Part shown: positions 21,775 to 33,800 of the stretch, one piece after another
How positions within the stretch are numbered: the stretch's first letter is position 1
How the letters are laid out: each line of letters begins with the position of its first letter
Assembly (NCBI RefSeq): GCF_963576675.1
Contig: NC_088911.1
Span: 88,689,256-88,753,255 of the forward strand
Origin: Euphorbia lathyris
Taxonomy: Eukaryota; Streptophyta; Magnoliopsida; Malpighiales; Euphorbiaceae
Length of the DNA stretch: 64,000 bases
Reading direction: 5' to 3'
The notes under the pieces: model-generated
Database searches by the model: none
What the model was told of the DNA's origin: nothing
What the model saw: the letters and a program-made list of their open reading frames with translations, nothing else
Made by a program: the position numbers and the translations under genes

Positions 21775-22285
21775 TTAGGACATGTTTGGTTCAGTTGTTA
21801 GCTAATAGCTGTTACGGTTGATGTTAGCTGTTAGCGGTTGTAGTAAGCTGTTTTCTGTTGTTGTTAGTTGTTTAATTATTAGCGTTTGGTAAAATTATAT
21901 TAAAATATTACTGTTAGTATTTTTTTTTTTAAAAAAAAAAAGAAAATTGCGTACAATGCGCTTACATTAAAGAAGAAAGAAAAATCTCCACCCCACCCGG
22001 ATGTGATCCGAACCCATGACCTCCCTAGTCATAGGACAATGTTGCTGTTAGTATTTAAAATGTTAAATATGGACATGTCTTAAAGATATTTTGTGAAAAC
22101 AAGAAGGATAATTTTGTCAATAACAAATAACTACAAATAGTTGTTCATAAAAAGCTCCAAAACGCTGCAGTTTCCAGAGAAAATGTTAAACGCTGCGGTT
22201 ATATAAACTTAATCAAACGTTATATTTCCTGCGGTTTGAAGTGAAACGCTAAAAGCTCATGCGAAAAGCTAAAACAAACACCCAC
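21775..22285. mobile_element. Possible hAT-like element hosting a SINE
   Basis: It is rich in AGCTGTTAGCGGTTG-type phrases, with GTTTGGTTC near the left and GCTAAAACAAACACCC at the right. The ends pair only loosely and no clear TSD was found. The main support is that a SINE inserted inside it. Confidence 0.35.
21923..22044 (-). mobile_element. tRNA-derived SINE, 5'-truncated, 12-bp TSD
   Basis: On the minus strand there is a polymerase III B-box (GGTTCGGATCAC, reverse of about 21998-22009) after a CTAGGGAGGTCATG segment, and the element ends in poly(T)/poly(A) at about 21921-21941. It is flanked by CTGTTAGTATTT on both sides (21911-21922 and 22045-22056). The target duplication plus an A-rich end is the signature of reverse-transcribed insertion. 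The A-box is not evident, so the 5' end is truncated or worn. About 120 bp long. Confidence 0.75.
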
Positions 22286-22288
22286 TTA

Positions 22289-22677
22289 GACCCTGTTTGG
22301 TAAAGAGCGTTTTGGGATAAAAAGAGCGGTTTTGACCAACTTTAGAGGTTTGACCACTGAAACCGCTAATTGGAGTGTTTGGTGGAGAGAGGTTTGGAAA
22401 AGAGTTTTGGGATGAAAACGCTAATTTAGAAAAAGCTCTTAAAAGGAGCTTTTTCAATTAGCGTTTTGCAATATTAAAATTAATGGACTTCTTTAACTCT
22501 AATAGATAGACTCCCTCTTATCCTGTGTCAAAATTAATACCCTTATTCGTCTTTTTGCACAAACCGCTATTATCAATCAGCTAATTTTTACCAAACAGGT
22601 CTACACAAACAGCTAATCAAATCAGCTAGTCAAATCAGCTAATGTAATCAGCTAACAGCTAATTCCCAAATAGGGCC
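22289..22677. mobile_element. Tourist-like MITE (389 bp), TTA target duplication
   Basis: Ends GACCCTGTTTGG and CCAAATAGGGCC pair at 10 of 12 positions, and TTA lies on both sides (22286-22288, 22678-22680). The interior carries repeated AGAGCG.TTTTG and CAGCTAAT phrases. No ORF. Confidence 0.75.
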
Positions 22678-22680
22678 TTA

Positions 22681-23239
22681 GTCTTGCTTCCTAAATACCA
22701 CTTGTTTGTTAATTTTAATTAGACATTTTTTCTTTTATTGTGTAGGGTAAAAAGGGAAACCGAATTAAAGCTTTAACATATTGGATAAGGAAAGCAGAAA
22801 ATGGAAAAATCCCATTTGATTGATGCTGTTTTACCTTTTTATGTTTTTTGTTCTTCATATATAGAAAGAAACTTTTCTTAAATATTATTCCGATTCTTGC
22901 TCAGCTCATCAATTCTTTCCGACTAAGATCCCCTCCAATATCCACTCAGATTTTTCCTTATATTTTCAGTGGATTTGGTAGATTTTGTCAAATTATTACC
23001 GAAGTTTACTGTCACGTTGTTAAATTGTTTAAATATAACATAAAATATAAAGTAGGTAATCATTCCACAATGAAAAAAAAAGTTTTAATGTATATTTACA
23101 CATTTAAATTTGGCATGTGGTACTCTAAACTTTTAAAATAATATATCACACATTTATAGTTGGTTTTAAAAACTTATAGTTCCTCAAGATGAAAATGTAG
23201 GTGATTCGGAGATAATGTATGTTGATAGCGCGGAGGAAG
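22681..23239. other. Non-coding
   Basis: AT-rich with no recognisable gene. The 97-codon frame at 22848-23141 has no domain. Confidence 0.4.
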
Positions 23240-23790
23240 AACTTGTTGGAAAAATTGAATAAAATTATATATTAATTTAAATACCAACAAACACATCCTT
23301 TCATGAATAGTCGTGTCCGTCGTGAACAGTCGTGTCTGTCCGTGTACAGTCGTGTTCGTTCGTGAAAAGACATACCCTTTCGAGTTCTATTTATATAGAA
23401 TGGATTGTCAAATTCACAAGAAGTTGAAGTGAGTTGAAAGTGTTTTTTGAAATAACTCTTTGTCTGTTCATAATGTCTTGTTTTCCTACTCCGGTGATAA
23501 CTAGGCTACACACGGTTTGAGTTCGCTTGCGTAATCTGTTGTATCCTGGGAGACGATCGTCAATAGCGACGACATCTGTCCTAAGGAAACTGCTAATACA
23601 GGCCTCAGATTTGTCTATCTCTTTCCTTTTAATTTCCAGTTTTACTGTTTATATATTTTTCTGTGTTCGTTTTGTTTTTTGGTTAATCACATCTAACATT
23701 TTTAAGACAGACGTAATTGTTTGTCTAACAATATTAAGACAGAATTACGTTTGTCTAACAGAACTTGAGGTCGAATAAGAGCATTGATTC
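23240..23790 (+). repeat. Possible Copia LTR fragment
   Basis: Contains a cluster of CGTGAACAGTCGTGT-like repeats (23304-23370), a TATATAGAATGG TATA-like region (about 23390), and a TCCTGGGAGACGATCGTC segment common near the ends of some Copia LTRs. No partner LTR or TSD in the window. Confidence 0.3.
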
Positions 23791-24120
23791 AAAATGTGTG
23801 GAAACAAAAATTCTTGAGGGTCACGTTTCACTGACAGCAACACTGAAGGTTCCTATTTCTTTGTCGGACAAGGATCTGCAGCCTTCTATCAGGAGCGTCT
23901 CTAGCATTTCGAAGGCCTTAGGCAATTTTGTATTTTTTCACATTTAAATTTAATCTTCTCTCCAATAACGAGAGCAGCAACCAAACGATAAAGTACTAAT
24001 TCCTAGAAATTAATCTTGGACGGTTGATCTCAGACCAAATTACAAGATTATGTGGAGAGAAAAAAAAGAGAATTTATCTTGGTAATTAGAGATTGGTTGA
24101 GTTGTGCCTTTATTATGAAT
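23791..24120. other. Left flank of the outer LTR retrotransposon
   Basis: No recognised gene. It ends with the left copy of the 5-bp target duplication TACAA at 24121-24125. Confidence 0.4.
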
Positions 24121-24125
24121 TACAA

Positions 24126-24893
24126 TGATGCGGGCATCTCCTTTGAGGATCGAGTCCGGGTGAGGGAAGCCGGAGAAAGAACCACGCACGAGCAACAAGC
24201 GAGTAAAGAGGCCAAAACAGTGCCACACGGCAGGTCAGCAGTTCAGGTACGCTCCGCGTGAATGACAGCACGCTCCGTGTGAAGGAAGGTTTGATCCGGA
24301 GAAAAGTTCCAGCAGCCAATCCACGCTCCGCTTGAATTAGGCACGCTTCGCTTGGATTGGGCATGCTCCAATTTTAGTGAAAATACGCTCCGTGTGAATG
24401 AAGGTTTGATCCAGAGAAAAGTTCCAGTAGCCAATCCACGCTCCGCTTGGAATTAGGCACGCTCCGCTTGGATTCATTTTAAAGAACTTGTTCCTTACTC
24501 CAACTTCCTTCTTAATTACAACTCTGCCACTCCCTATTTACAACCCATGCCACTCCTTAATTACCATCCATGCCACCCTTTTATATTCAACACATTTTAC
24601 CCTTATTTTTATCATTTTAATTAGTTAAGTGATTTACCCTTTTATGTAATTTGTCAATTAGGGTTTGGATGCTATAAAGGCATCTCTTTCTTTTGTAATT
24701 GTTTAACTTTTTTATCAATCAATTTATCATCTTCTTCAAGAAGCTTGTTAAGGTTATACCTTCAACAATGGGAAATTCTTATTTCCTATGGATTTAGTCC
24801 ACAAAACCGGAATTAACTCCTAGTTTAGCTAGAGAAGAAATACCTTTGTTAGTTTACGATTAAAACTAACTTGTCCCGAATTAATCTGTATCA
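24126..24893 (+). repeat. 5' LTR of the outer element
   Basis: 768 bp, TGATGCGGGC...TGTATCA. The U3 part contains about seven copies of an ACGCTCCGC.TG.A motif (24247-24478), with a roughly 110-bp tandem duplication (24270-24383 and 24384-24478). The partner LTR is at 50004-50775. Many substitutions and a small indel cluster (about 24195-24215) separate the two. Confidence 0.92.
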
Positions 24894-24895
24894 TT

Positions 24896-24907
24896 TGGTA
24901 TCAGAGC
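24896..24907 (+). other. Primer-binding site of the outer element
   Basis: TGGTATCAGAGC begins two bases after the 5' LTR and is the usual complement of the 3' end of plant initiator tRNA-Met. Confidence 0.85.
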
Positions 24908-24940
24908 CGACCGTTTTCCTAATAGAGACTTCTTTCGACT

Positions 24941-25732
24941 ATGGATAAACCAAGTTCATCTCTACCATCCGAAGAAACCACCACCAATAGAGGGAAAAGT
25001 CTTGAATCTATGATGAGAGGGCTTCAAGAGTCTCTTAGAGAACAAAGCCGGGTTACCGACGAGCCAGTGTGGAGGATTAAGGTAGCTTGTGAGGCTCTCA
25101 AGCTATAATGTCGAATTGGGTTCCAACCAACCTTGGAAGTTCCTCCTAAAGATCCATCGCCAATCTTTTCTCCTTTACATATTGAAGAGGTAAATCCTAA
25201 ACTTCCAATTTCTCATATTGAAGTTGTGGATAGTCCTATTGTTAGGAAGAGATTGGATGTTTGTGATGTTGTTTGTAATGTTGAAGTGGATTTAGATTCT
25301 CATTGTGGGTTATTTGATAATGATGTTGTGAATGAGATTGTGGATTTATGTGTGGATGAGGAGGAAGGAGTGTTGGCAGGTGAGAATATTGAGGAAACCC
25401 ATATATCAAGTAGTGATCCCCAAGTGTTTGATAAAATGCCTCTTAAGCATAATGTTGTTTGTATGTTTGAGGAAAGTGAAGGCACTAACCTTGAGGAAGG
25501 GGAGAGTGACTTTGGGCTTGTTAATCTCTTTAAGGAGCATGATGAAATTAGTCTACGTGTGGAGATTGATGGCTATGGTGAGGGGAGAGATGTTGGGGGT
25601 TCAACTATAGTTGGGTGTAACATGTCGTTTGGGTCGGGTAGCTATTCAAATGGTTTAGCTGGCTTGAACTATAGAGAGAAGTGGAAGGAAACGAGAGGTT
25701 ATGGGAGAAGATGGTTTGTGGACGATGAGTGA
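24941..25732 (+). pseudogene. Gag-position ORF of the outer element, one in-frame stop
   Basis: ATG at 24941 lies 34 bp after the primer site. The frame encodes 55 residues (MDKPSSSLPSEETTT..., including SLESMMRGLQESLREQSRV), meets TAA at 25106-25108, then stays open in the same frame to 25732. The second part is acidic and hydrophobic-patterned with no zinc knuckle and no recognisable capsid motif. Position suggests a gag-like or accessory protein; sequence does not prove it. The stop codon fits a single CAA-to-TAA change. Confidence 0.6.
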
Positions 25733-25949
25733 AATGAATTTGAGACGAACATGAAGAAGATGAGTCAGAAGAGGAGATTGATGAAGAGGAGAACCAATCC
25801 GAGAATGAGCTAGAAAGAAATGAGGAACATGATTATTGTGAGGGCGAATTCGAGGATGAGGTTGAAGAGAGAGAGAGAGCGCTTCCGAAGATGAGATATG
25901 TGAGAATGGTGAATCCGATCATCATGAAAATAAGTTTGATTATGATGAA
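25733..25949 (+). pseudogene. Acidic Glu/Asp-rich coding tract, frameshifted
   Basis: After a TGA at 25729-25731 another frame reads EHEEDESEEEIDEEENQSE and, after a GAGAGAGAGAGA microsatellite at about 25869-25880, shifts again into SASEDEICENGESDHHE. The tract runs into the left target duplication (ATGAA, 25945-25949) of the Athila insertion and continues at 37635. Slippage in the GA run probably caused the second shift. Confidence 0.55.
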
Positions 25950-27220
25950 TGTTGTCCTCAGATTAGACTCTAGCAAGTGCACTAGATACAAGTAATAAAG
26001 TGATAAGTGAGTATCATCTCCACAGGGATTGTGATTCAAATCAATATTAGAAATCATTGCTAAACAGTGTGTGTCACAATGGTGTCTTCTTTTATCGTTG
26101 ATTGTTTGATGTTGGTTACTTAACAATTCAGGCAGACCGATGAAACAAGAAAATGAAATAACTTTGCAAAGATTTTAGAGAATAGAACAGGCTCGACATA
26201 GCCGAACACGGTGTGCTACGTCTTACAATATTCCATGAATACAAGACAATGCCAATGAAGCCAAAGTTTCAGTTTTGAAGTGAGTTTGAGTCAACTTTCG
26301 TGTGTTCTCAAACTCCTTAGATTTACTAACACCTTTAGCGTCCTAAAGATACGTTTTTTCTAGCATTAAGAACAAAACTGCATTTCTAGATGAGAAAACC
26401 TTTGACACAACCTTCTAACTTGTCAGCTTCGAAGTTGGGAGATCAATAGAGATATCGGTGAAGATGAAAGCAGTGTCCTATCATTCATCTAACACATACA
26501 TACATGCTTAAGCAAGAAAGTTAAACCCTCATTGACCACAACATTGGCAAAATACGAAATATTCATAAAAACATTGTAACACTTACATCACCGGGTCGAC
26601 CAGGCCGTGCCCGTTCAAAAGGACTAATCACTTATATCGAGCAGTGAGCAGACATTGGTTCTTGATACAGCTTGAGACTCCATGGGAGCTCTCCTCTTTC
26701 ATCTATTCTATGTTACTAACAAAATACTAAAAATCCGAAGTACTAAACTTTTCTCTGCTTCACCTATTTAAAGGGAAAGATAGAGGCCAAAATAGGTACA
26801 ACTTTCGTACCCTTTCTACAAAATAAGTCAACTACCAACTACAATTAAAATAAACTAAAATGATTAAGTTTCGATTAACCCTTGAACACTCAAGGGGGTG
26901 ATATTTCAACTCATCTTGCTTCTTTAGGCAATCCTATCGCCACACACTTTCACCTGCCGCTCTGCCGCTTTCTCTGCCACTGTCACCATGATCTATCGCT
27001 GTCCGTCATTGGAAAATCCGGCGTTTGACCGCTGGATACAAGTAAAGCTCCACTCCTCTTGGCTTTAGCAAAACAAGCTGTTTCCAGCGAGTTTAGCATT
27101 TCTCTTTGCTTATCTGCACAAGGACAGTAATTAGCCCTTATTTCTTACCAAATGACATACTAAAACACCCAAATTCCCTTATAAATACTATGTTATATTT
27201 AGTCAATTTCATGCCTAACA
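25950..27220 (-). repeat. 3' LTR of the Athila element
   Basis: 1271 bp, TG...CA. Pairs with 36359-37629 at the same length and about 97.6% identity by eye. Most differences are transitions. Confidence 0.95.
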
Positions 27221-28836
27221 AATACCCCCAAATTAAACCTTTGCTTGTCCTCAAGCAACAAATTGTAAGAAGGAATCATAAAAAGAAAGTTAGGAATGAA
27301 ATTAGTTTCAGGGAACGAGACAGAAGAATACAGAAACACAGAACGCTTGGCATAAAGAGGAAATGAACAGATGCATACTAAGGTTTCGTCGAAGAGCTAA
27401 AACTTGTTTTAGAAATTGTGTCCTTTTTGCTCAAGAAATTCCCTAAATCTTAAAATTTAGACGTTCTCTTTCACCAGGAGTCACCAACTGCCAGACATGC
27501 CTCACTAAGGGCGGCCCGGTCGCACTATGCGTCCCCGCTGAGCGAGGGTCCGGGGAACAATTCACTCACTCTCACATGGCATCTTTTCGCCATAGGATTA
27601 AGCATGCGATTTCACTCCTCAGCTCAGACACCACACCCTTAGGGTGCGAGTTTGCCTATTGGTCCCGAATCCATGGGTCAAAGATCCTCCTAACATAGTC
27701 CAAAGGACTTATATAGGTTGTAATGTTCGGTTTAGGCTCTGGTTTGACAGTGAAAGGCTATTTAAGTGTATGAATTCTGTCTTTTTTGCAATTTTATTTA
27801 ACATACGCAGCCTATAATGATTGCTATTTACACACTCTTTTATCTACACAACCTGTTTACTCATAATCCAGTACTCTTTTGAATATTCATTAAGGTTCCC
27901 TCCTCCTCTGTTATATTCCCCAGTTCTTTCAATCTTTTCCTTAAGCATAGTTTGCTCAATTGCTTCTTTTCGCAAAACTTAAGCACATGATTTTTATTTT
28001 AAACAATTGGCTTTTCAAAGCATGAGACAGAACTCAGGGTGTTTTTGACTTATAAGTGAAAGGAGAGGGCTATCATTCGCGGTTTTTTTTTTGAGAAAGA
28101 GCAGGTCATGGCTCGACTTGGTATCCTAATCATTAGGGTGCAAAGCACATGTGCCTTTTTTTTGTAGCGGAGAGGGTAACTAAATGCCTCTTTCTCCCTA
28201 TGAAAGTCAGAACAAATCACCATTTCAACAGGGCACCAAGGCAAATTCTCCCTAAAGATAGTGAGCGCTGGCCCACTCATAAAAATTAATGCATAGCAAA
28301 GATGCATTTTAAGGCTCAAGTTCTCACTATTTTTGGGGAAAATGCAGTAAGGCAATGGTTACTAATTTTGAAAGAGGAATTAAAAATTTCAAAATTCTTG
28401 GAACTTCCTGAAATTTAGGGACACGAGGTGCAAACAAGCAAGTAACACAACCATTACACCAAAGCATGCACAGTCTGTTCTTTGATTCCTACAGAACACC
28501 GAACAATTCCCTAGATGGAACATGCACAAACGGAGAGAAAAAAAATAAAAATATGGAAACAAACAATAATTACCAAGGACATGTGCAAAAATTCTCAAGG
28601 GATATTTGTTCTACATCAAATTACTACTTTAAACAAACAAATTAAAAGCATTTATCATGTTATTTATGCAATAAATTGTGACACACACAATCCCCACCCC
28701 CAAAAAAATAATAAAACATTGTCCTCAATGTTATGAATCACGACAGCAGATTATTAATAAAATAGGCAAACCATAACATGATAGAGTGAGGGTGTTAGAG
28801 GTTACCAGATGCTAGGACAGCGACTATCGGTACAGA
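27221..28836 (-). other. Athila 3' non-coding region
   Basis: Lies between ORF3 and the 3' LTR. The polypurine tract (complement of AATACCCCCAAATTAAACC) abuts the LTR at 27221. No intact frame of note. It contains a SINE-like fragment at about 27507-27556. Confidence 0.7.
27507..27556 (+). repeat. Au-SINE-like fragment
   Basis: The segment AAGGGCGGCCCGGTCGCAC followed by GCGTCCCCGCTGAGCGAGGG and TCCGGGGAA closely resembles the 5' part of the plant Au SINE as I recall it, then diverges. About 50 bp; no tail or TSD seen. Recognition is from memory of the family, not alignment. Confidence 0.5.
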
Positions 28837-30225
28837 TCAGGCGTGATGGGAAAGAGAGGAGTTAACCTCTCTATCCACAGGGGAAGGAATATCCTCCTCT
28901 TTCGAGGAGGCAGCAGCATTAGCCTTAACATTAGCACTGGCAGGTGTTTCGGGCACTTGTCTTACCAGAATTTTTACAGAGAAACCAGAGGGACTTTCCT
29001 TGGCATGCTCCTCAATGCAAAGGCTCTTGAGCATATCGATCTCGCCTTGTTGCGACGCGTATTTTTGCTCCACGGAGAATATCATTTCACGGTTTGCCAG
29101 ATTCTGGGCAAACAGGGCATTGAATCGATCCATTACATCCTCGCTAGTCAGCTTTGCACACTTCTTATAAAAGTCTAAGTCCTTTGGCTTCTCGACTTGC
29201 TCGGAATCTGACGACACTGATACAGTAGGCTCGCTTTTCCTTTTTCAGCTTTCAGTCTGCCAAGATGTAACAAAGTCAGACATCCAGACCCACTTCCCGT
29301 TCACCAGTTTTCCGAATAGCATCTTTTGGAGGCTCTTGAGATCAATCGGGTCAGGGTGATTCACAATCGTGAGACGAGGGTGGTCTTCAGGTTGAAAAAC
29401 CCCGATTGACTCCGCAATCCTGGTGACAATGCTTCCACAACAGATGATCGACGAGTTTTTCTTGGAAAAATCGCTGATGTATTCTCCGAACCAGAATCCC
29501 AAATTCATTCTCGGTCCAACTGCCATACTCCACAATGCGGTGAGATCTGCATGTGGCATGGTGGCTTGGTTTTCCCGGGAGAAGATTGTACCGGAGATCA
29601 ACTTGTGCAAATACCGAACAACGTAATCATCGATATTGGACGCCTTGGATGAACTGCCGTTATAATGTTTCTGTCCTGAAAGTGATTCCCAGAAGGCCAC
29701 AGGGTCGAAAACATCAGGCGTTGTGGTGAATGCCTCTTTATAGCTCTCGGATTCTAGATCGTCATCGTCGGCAGCACCAAACATCTGGTTAAACAGGTTA
29801 AGTGAAGGCATCTAGGAGTGACCCATGAGCCTGAAGCTAAATTTTTCCTCTTCGTCAGGTTCGGTTATCTCAGCGTTGTGCTTAAAGGTGGCCAAGAACT
29901 CGAGTGTCAGTTCTCGATAGGCAGGTTCCGTCATTTCAAAGAAACATTCAAAATGACCGGCCTTCATGAGGGTGCGCACACGATCCTCGAGCTTCAGCCT
30001 CTTTAGGGATTCCCAGCAAACTATTCGGATGGGTCCGAACTGAAATTTTGCCAACTCATCATAGTACGCCTGTACCGAGGCGTCTTTAAACTGGGAGAGT
30101 TTCTTGACCAGCTTTTCATCCGGGACAAAAGCCACAGTGCTTGGCTCCGCCATTTTTGCTTTTGCTTTTTCTTTCTTGGAAGATCCCTCTATTTTCACGT
30201 TTTTGCCCGAGCCTCGGGTTCTCAT
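28837..30225 (-). pseudogene. Athila ORF3 (ATHILA ORF-1 family), two in-frame stops
   Basis: A single minus-strand frame from the ATG at 30225 (MRTRGSGKNVK) to 28837, broken by TAG at 29812-29814 and TGA at about 29242-29244. The frame is otherwise maintained. Features: a basic N-terminus (KKEKAKAKM), a middle segment with YYDELAKFQFGPIRIVCWES and ALWSMAVGPRMNLGFWFGEY, typical of the plant-specific protein that follows pol in Athila elements, and a C-terminal part with a likely coiled coil (MIFSVEQKYASQQGEIDMLK). Its role is unknown; it has been discussed as env-like by position. The stops fit C-to-T changes at CAG and CGA codons. Confidence 0.8.
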
Positions 30226-30886
30226 CTCGCTTTCTAGTTTAAGTAGGGTTTTCCAGTGGTACAGTGCACAGATCATGAACTGCCTTTGTGAAAAGAAATC
30301 TCAAAGAAAAGAAAGAAATAGGGTGAAAGACGGACTAAAATGAGATAAATCTTCTTTAAGTAGGGGAAATGAGGCGTCTCTTTGCCAATCTGTCATTATG
30401 AGGTCGAATCAGAGTCGGCCACCTGGACAGATTGGCAGAAAGGCGCGTATTTTCGAATTAGAACGAGGGGTGATGAACGGTCAAGATTTGAGTTTAACAT
30501 TTATTTCCCCCTAACCGTTCAATCTTATCGAGGAGAAAAACAGGCGGTATGATTGCCTATGGGCATAGGAGTAGACGTTCCACTTTTCCTAGCTTTTAAT
30601 AAAAAAAATTACCGCCCTAATTTCTACGATATTCCCTTCCCTACAAAACAGGTACAATTGTACTACCTAACCCTTGGAAGGATTTTTAGGTTTTACAATT
30701 GTGCCTGGGCAGAAGATAAACATTATGAAGTAAAACTCAACACATTTGACACAGGAATAAAAATAAAAATAAAAGTAAAAATAAAAAAATCAATAAAATG
30801 CAAAGCTACTTGTGCTACAATTGGTGTTTGTAGCTGACACCCTGTTCTCGTGCTTTTACTGACTTGGGGGATCCTGGAAATGAACA

Positions 30887-33800
30887 TTATCGATCTTCCT
30901 TGTGTGATCGTTCTCTAAATATGGTTTTAATCTTTGCCCGTTCACCCCCATACTTGAAAATTTCAACAGCTCCATGTGCGAATACACGGTTCACTATGAA
31001 TGGTCCTGACCATCTTGACTTGAGCTTTCCTGGAAAGAGCCTCAATCGTGAATTGTAGAGAAGGACGTTTTGTCCCTCATGAAACACCTTGTTCATGAGC
31101 TTTTTGTCGTGCCATTGCTTGGTTCTGGCTTTGTAATTTACTGCATTTTCGTACGAGAACAGTCTGAATTCCTCCATTTCGCTCAGTTGTAAACTTCTCT
31201 GTTCACCAACAGCCTGTGTCTCAAAATTTAAAAATTTTAACGCCCAAAATGCACAGTGTTCCATTTCCACCGGCAGGTGACAAGATTTCCCGTATAACAA
31301 ACGAAATGGGGACATTCCAATCAGTGTTTTATAAGCGGTACGATATGCCCATAGAGCATCATCGAGCTTGTTTGCCCAATCCCTCCGAGAGTTGCCAACG
31401 GTTTTCTCTAAAATTCTTTTTATTTCTCTATTGGAGATCTCCACCTGTCCACTGGTTTGTGGATGGTATGGTGTGGCAACCCTGTGTGAGACTCCAAGTT
31501 TCCCCATTAATTTTTCAAATTTCGCATTACAGAAGTGGGTCCCTTGATCACTGATGATCGCTCGCGGGACCCCGAATCTGGCAAACAGCCTTTTCAGAAA
31601 TTTTACTACCACACGGGCGTCATTGGTGGGACTAGCCATTGCTTCGACCCACTTGCTCACATAATCCACAGCCACTAAGATGTATTTATTTCCTAAAGAA
31701 GTTAGGAATGGTCCCATAAAATCTATGCCCCAAATGTCAAAAATTTCGCACACAACTATGTTGTTGAGGGGCATAGCATTTCGAGCCGAAATGTTGCCAG
31801 TTCGTTGGCACTCATTGCAAGTGCTAACGAAGGCATGCGCATCCTTGAAAAGAGTGGGCCAGAAAAAACCTGATTGGAGAACCTTGGTTGCGGTTCGGCT
31901 TGCGCTATGGTGTCCTCCGGCTTCACGGTTATGACAGTGGCTTAGAACATCCTGTCCTTCTTCTTGCGATATACATCTTCGAATGATTTGGTCCGCGCAC
32001 AACCTGAAAAGGTAAGGGTCATCCCAAAAGTAATATTTGACTTCGGAGAAAAACTTCCTTTTTTGATTCTTGGATAGGTTGTGTGGTTTGAGCGAAGTTG
32101 CAAGGTAATTGGCTATATCGGCGAACCATGGCGCAGACTGTGCCGCATATAGATGCTCGTTAGGAAACCTTTCAACGATTTCTGCTTGTTCACAGCTGCC
32201 CTTGTGATCTATCCTTGACAAATGATCTGCTGCAACATTCTCCCTTCCCTTTTTATCCTTAATTTCCAGATCAAACTCCTGGGGTAATAACAACCATCGG
32301 ATCAACCTTGGCTTAGCATCTTTCTTCGCGAACAAGTATCGCAACGCTGCGTGGTCTGTGTGTACAATCACCCTAGATAACACCAGGTAGGGGCTGAATT
32401 TGTCGAAAGCATACACAACCGCAAGAAGTTCCTTCTCGGTAGTTGTGTAGTTCTGCTGGGCCTCGTTTAATGTCTTGCTTGCATAGTAGATGGGCCGAAA
32501 CTTCTTTTCAATCCTCTGTCCAAGAACAACTCCCACACAATTATCGCTTGCGTCGCACATTATTTCAAACGGTTTCTCCCAGTCAGGTCCAGCTAGTATT
32601 GGTGAATTGATCAGTTTGCTCTTCAAGAGTTCAAATGCCTGTACACAGCTTGCGGTGAATACAAATTCAGCTTCCTTATGAAGTAGGGCAGATAAGGGTA
32701 GTGCAATCTTTGAAAAAATCTTTGATAAACCGGTGATAGAACCCTGCATGCCCCAAAAAACTTTGCACATCCTTTACATTGGTGGGCACAGCTAGCTTTT
32801 CTATCACCTCTACTTTAGCTTTGTCCACTTCTATCCCTTTTTCTGAAATTTTATGCCCAAGGACAATTCCTCCTGTGACCATGAAGTGGCATTTCTCCCA
32901 ATTTAAGACCAAGTTAGTTTCCTTGCATCGCATGAGCACCGCTTCGAGGTTGTTCAAACAGCTGTCAAAGCAGTTCCCATAAACTGAAAAGTCGTCCATG
33001 AATATTTCTACTGTTCGCTCCACCATGTCATGGAAAATGGACATCATGCATCGCTGAAAAGTGGCAGGAGCATTGCACAGGCCGAACGGCATTCTTCTAT
33101 AAGCATAAGTCCCATATGGACACGTGAACGTTGTTTTCTCCTGGTCCTCATAATGAATTGCGATTTGGTTGTATCCTGAATATCCGTCAAGAAAACAGTA
33201 GAATGCATAGCCCGCTAAACGCTCTAGCATCCGATCAATGAAGGGCAGCGGAAAATGATCCTTCCTTGTCGCCTCATTGAGCTTCCTGTAATCAACACAA
33301 ACTCTCCATCCTGTGATTGTTCTTGTGGGCACTAACTCATCTTTCTCATTGAGGACTACTGTCGTTCCTCCCTTCTTTGGCACAACATGAACAGGGCTTG
33401 TCCAAACACTATCGGATATTGGGTAGATAATTCCAGCATCGAGAAGCTTGATTACTTCTTTATATACAACCTCCTTCATGTGGGGATTTAATCTACGTTG
33501 TGGCTGGACTGTTGGTTTATGCTCCTTCTCCATCAAGATTCTGTGAACATAGACTGCCAGGCTAATTCCTTTTATGTCATCAATTTTCCACGCGATTGCA
33601 GCCTTGTTTCTTCGCAAAACTGCCAAGAGTTGCGCCTTTTGATCGGGAGTCAACTTTGAAGATATGATGACCGAGTGTCCGCTGGGTGGTTCAAGGAATG
33701 CGTACTCGAGATGATCAGGCAGTGGCTTCAATTCTGGTTTAGACACAGGCACAGTTGGTACCTCTGGTGGTTCTTGATGGTTTGGAACAGTAGGGTCGAA

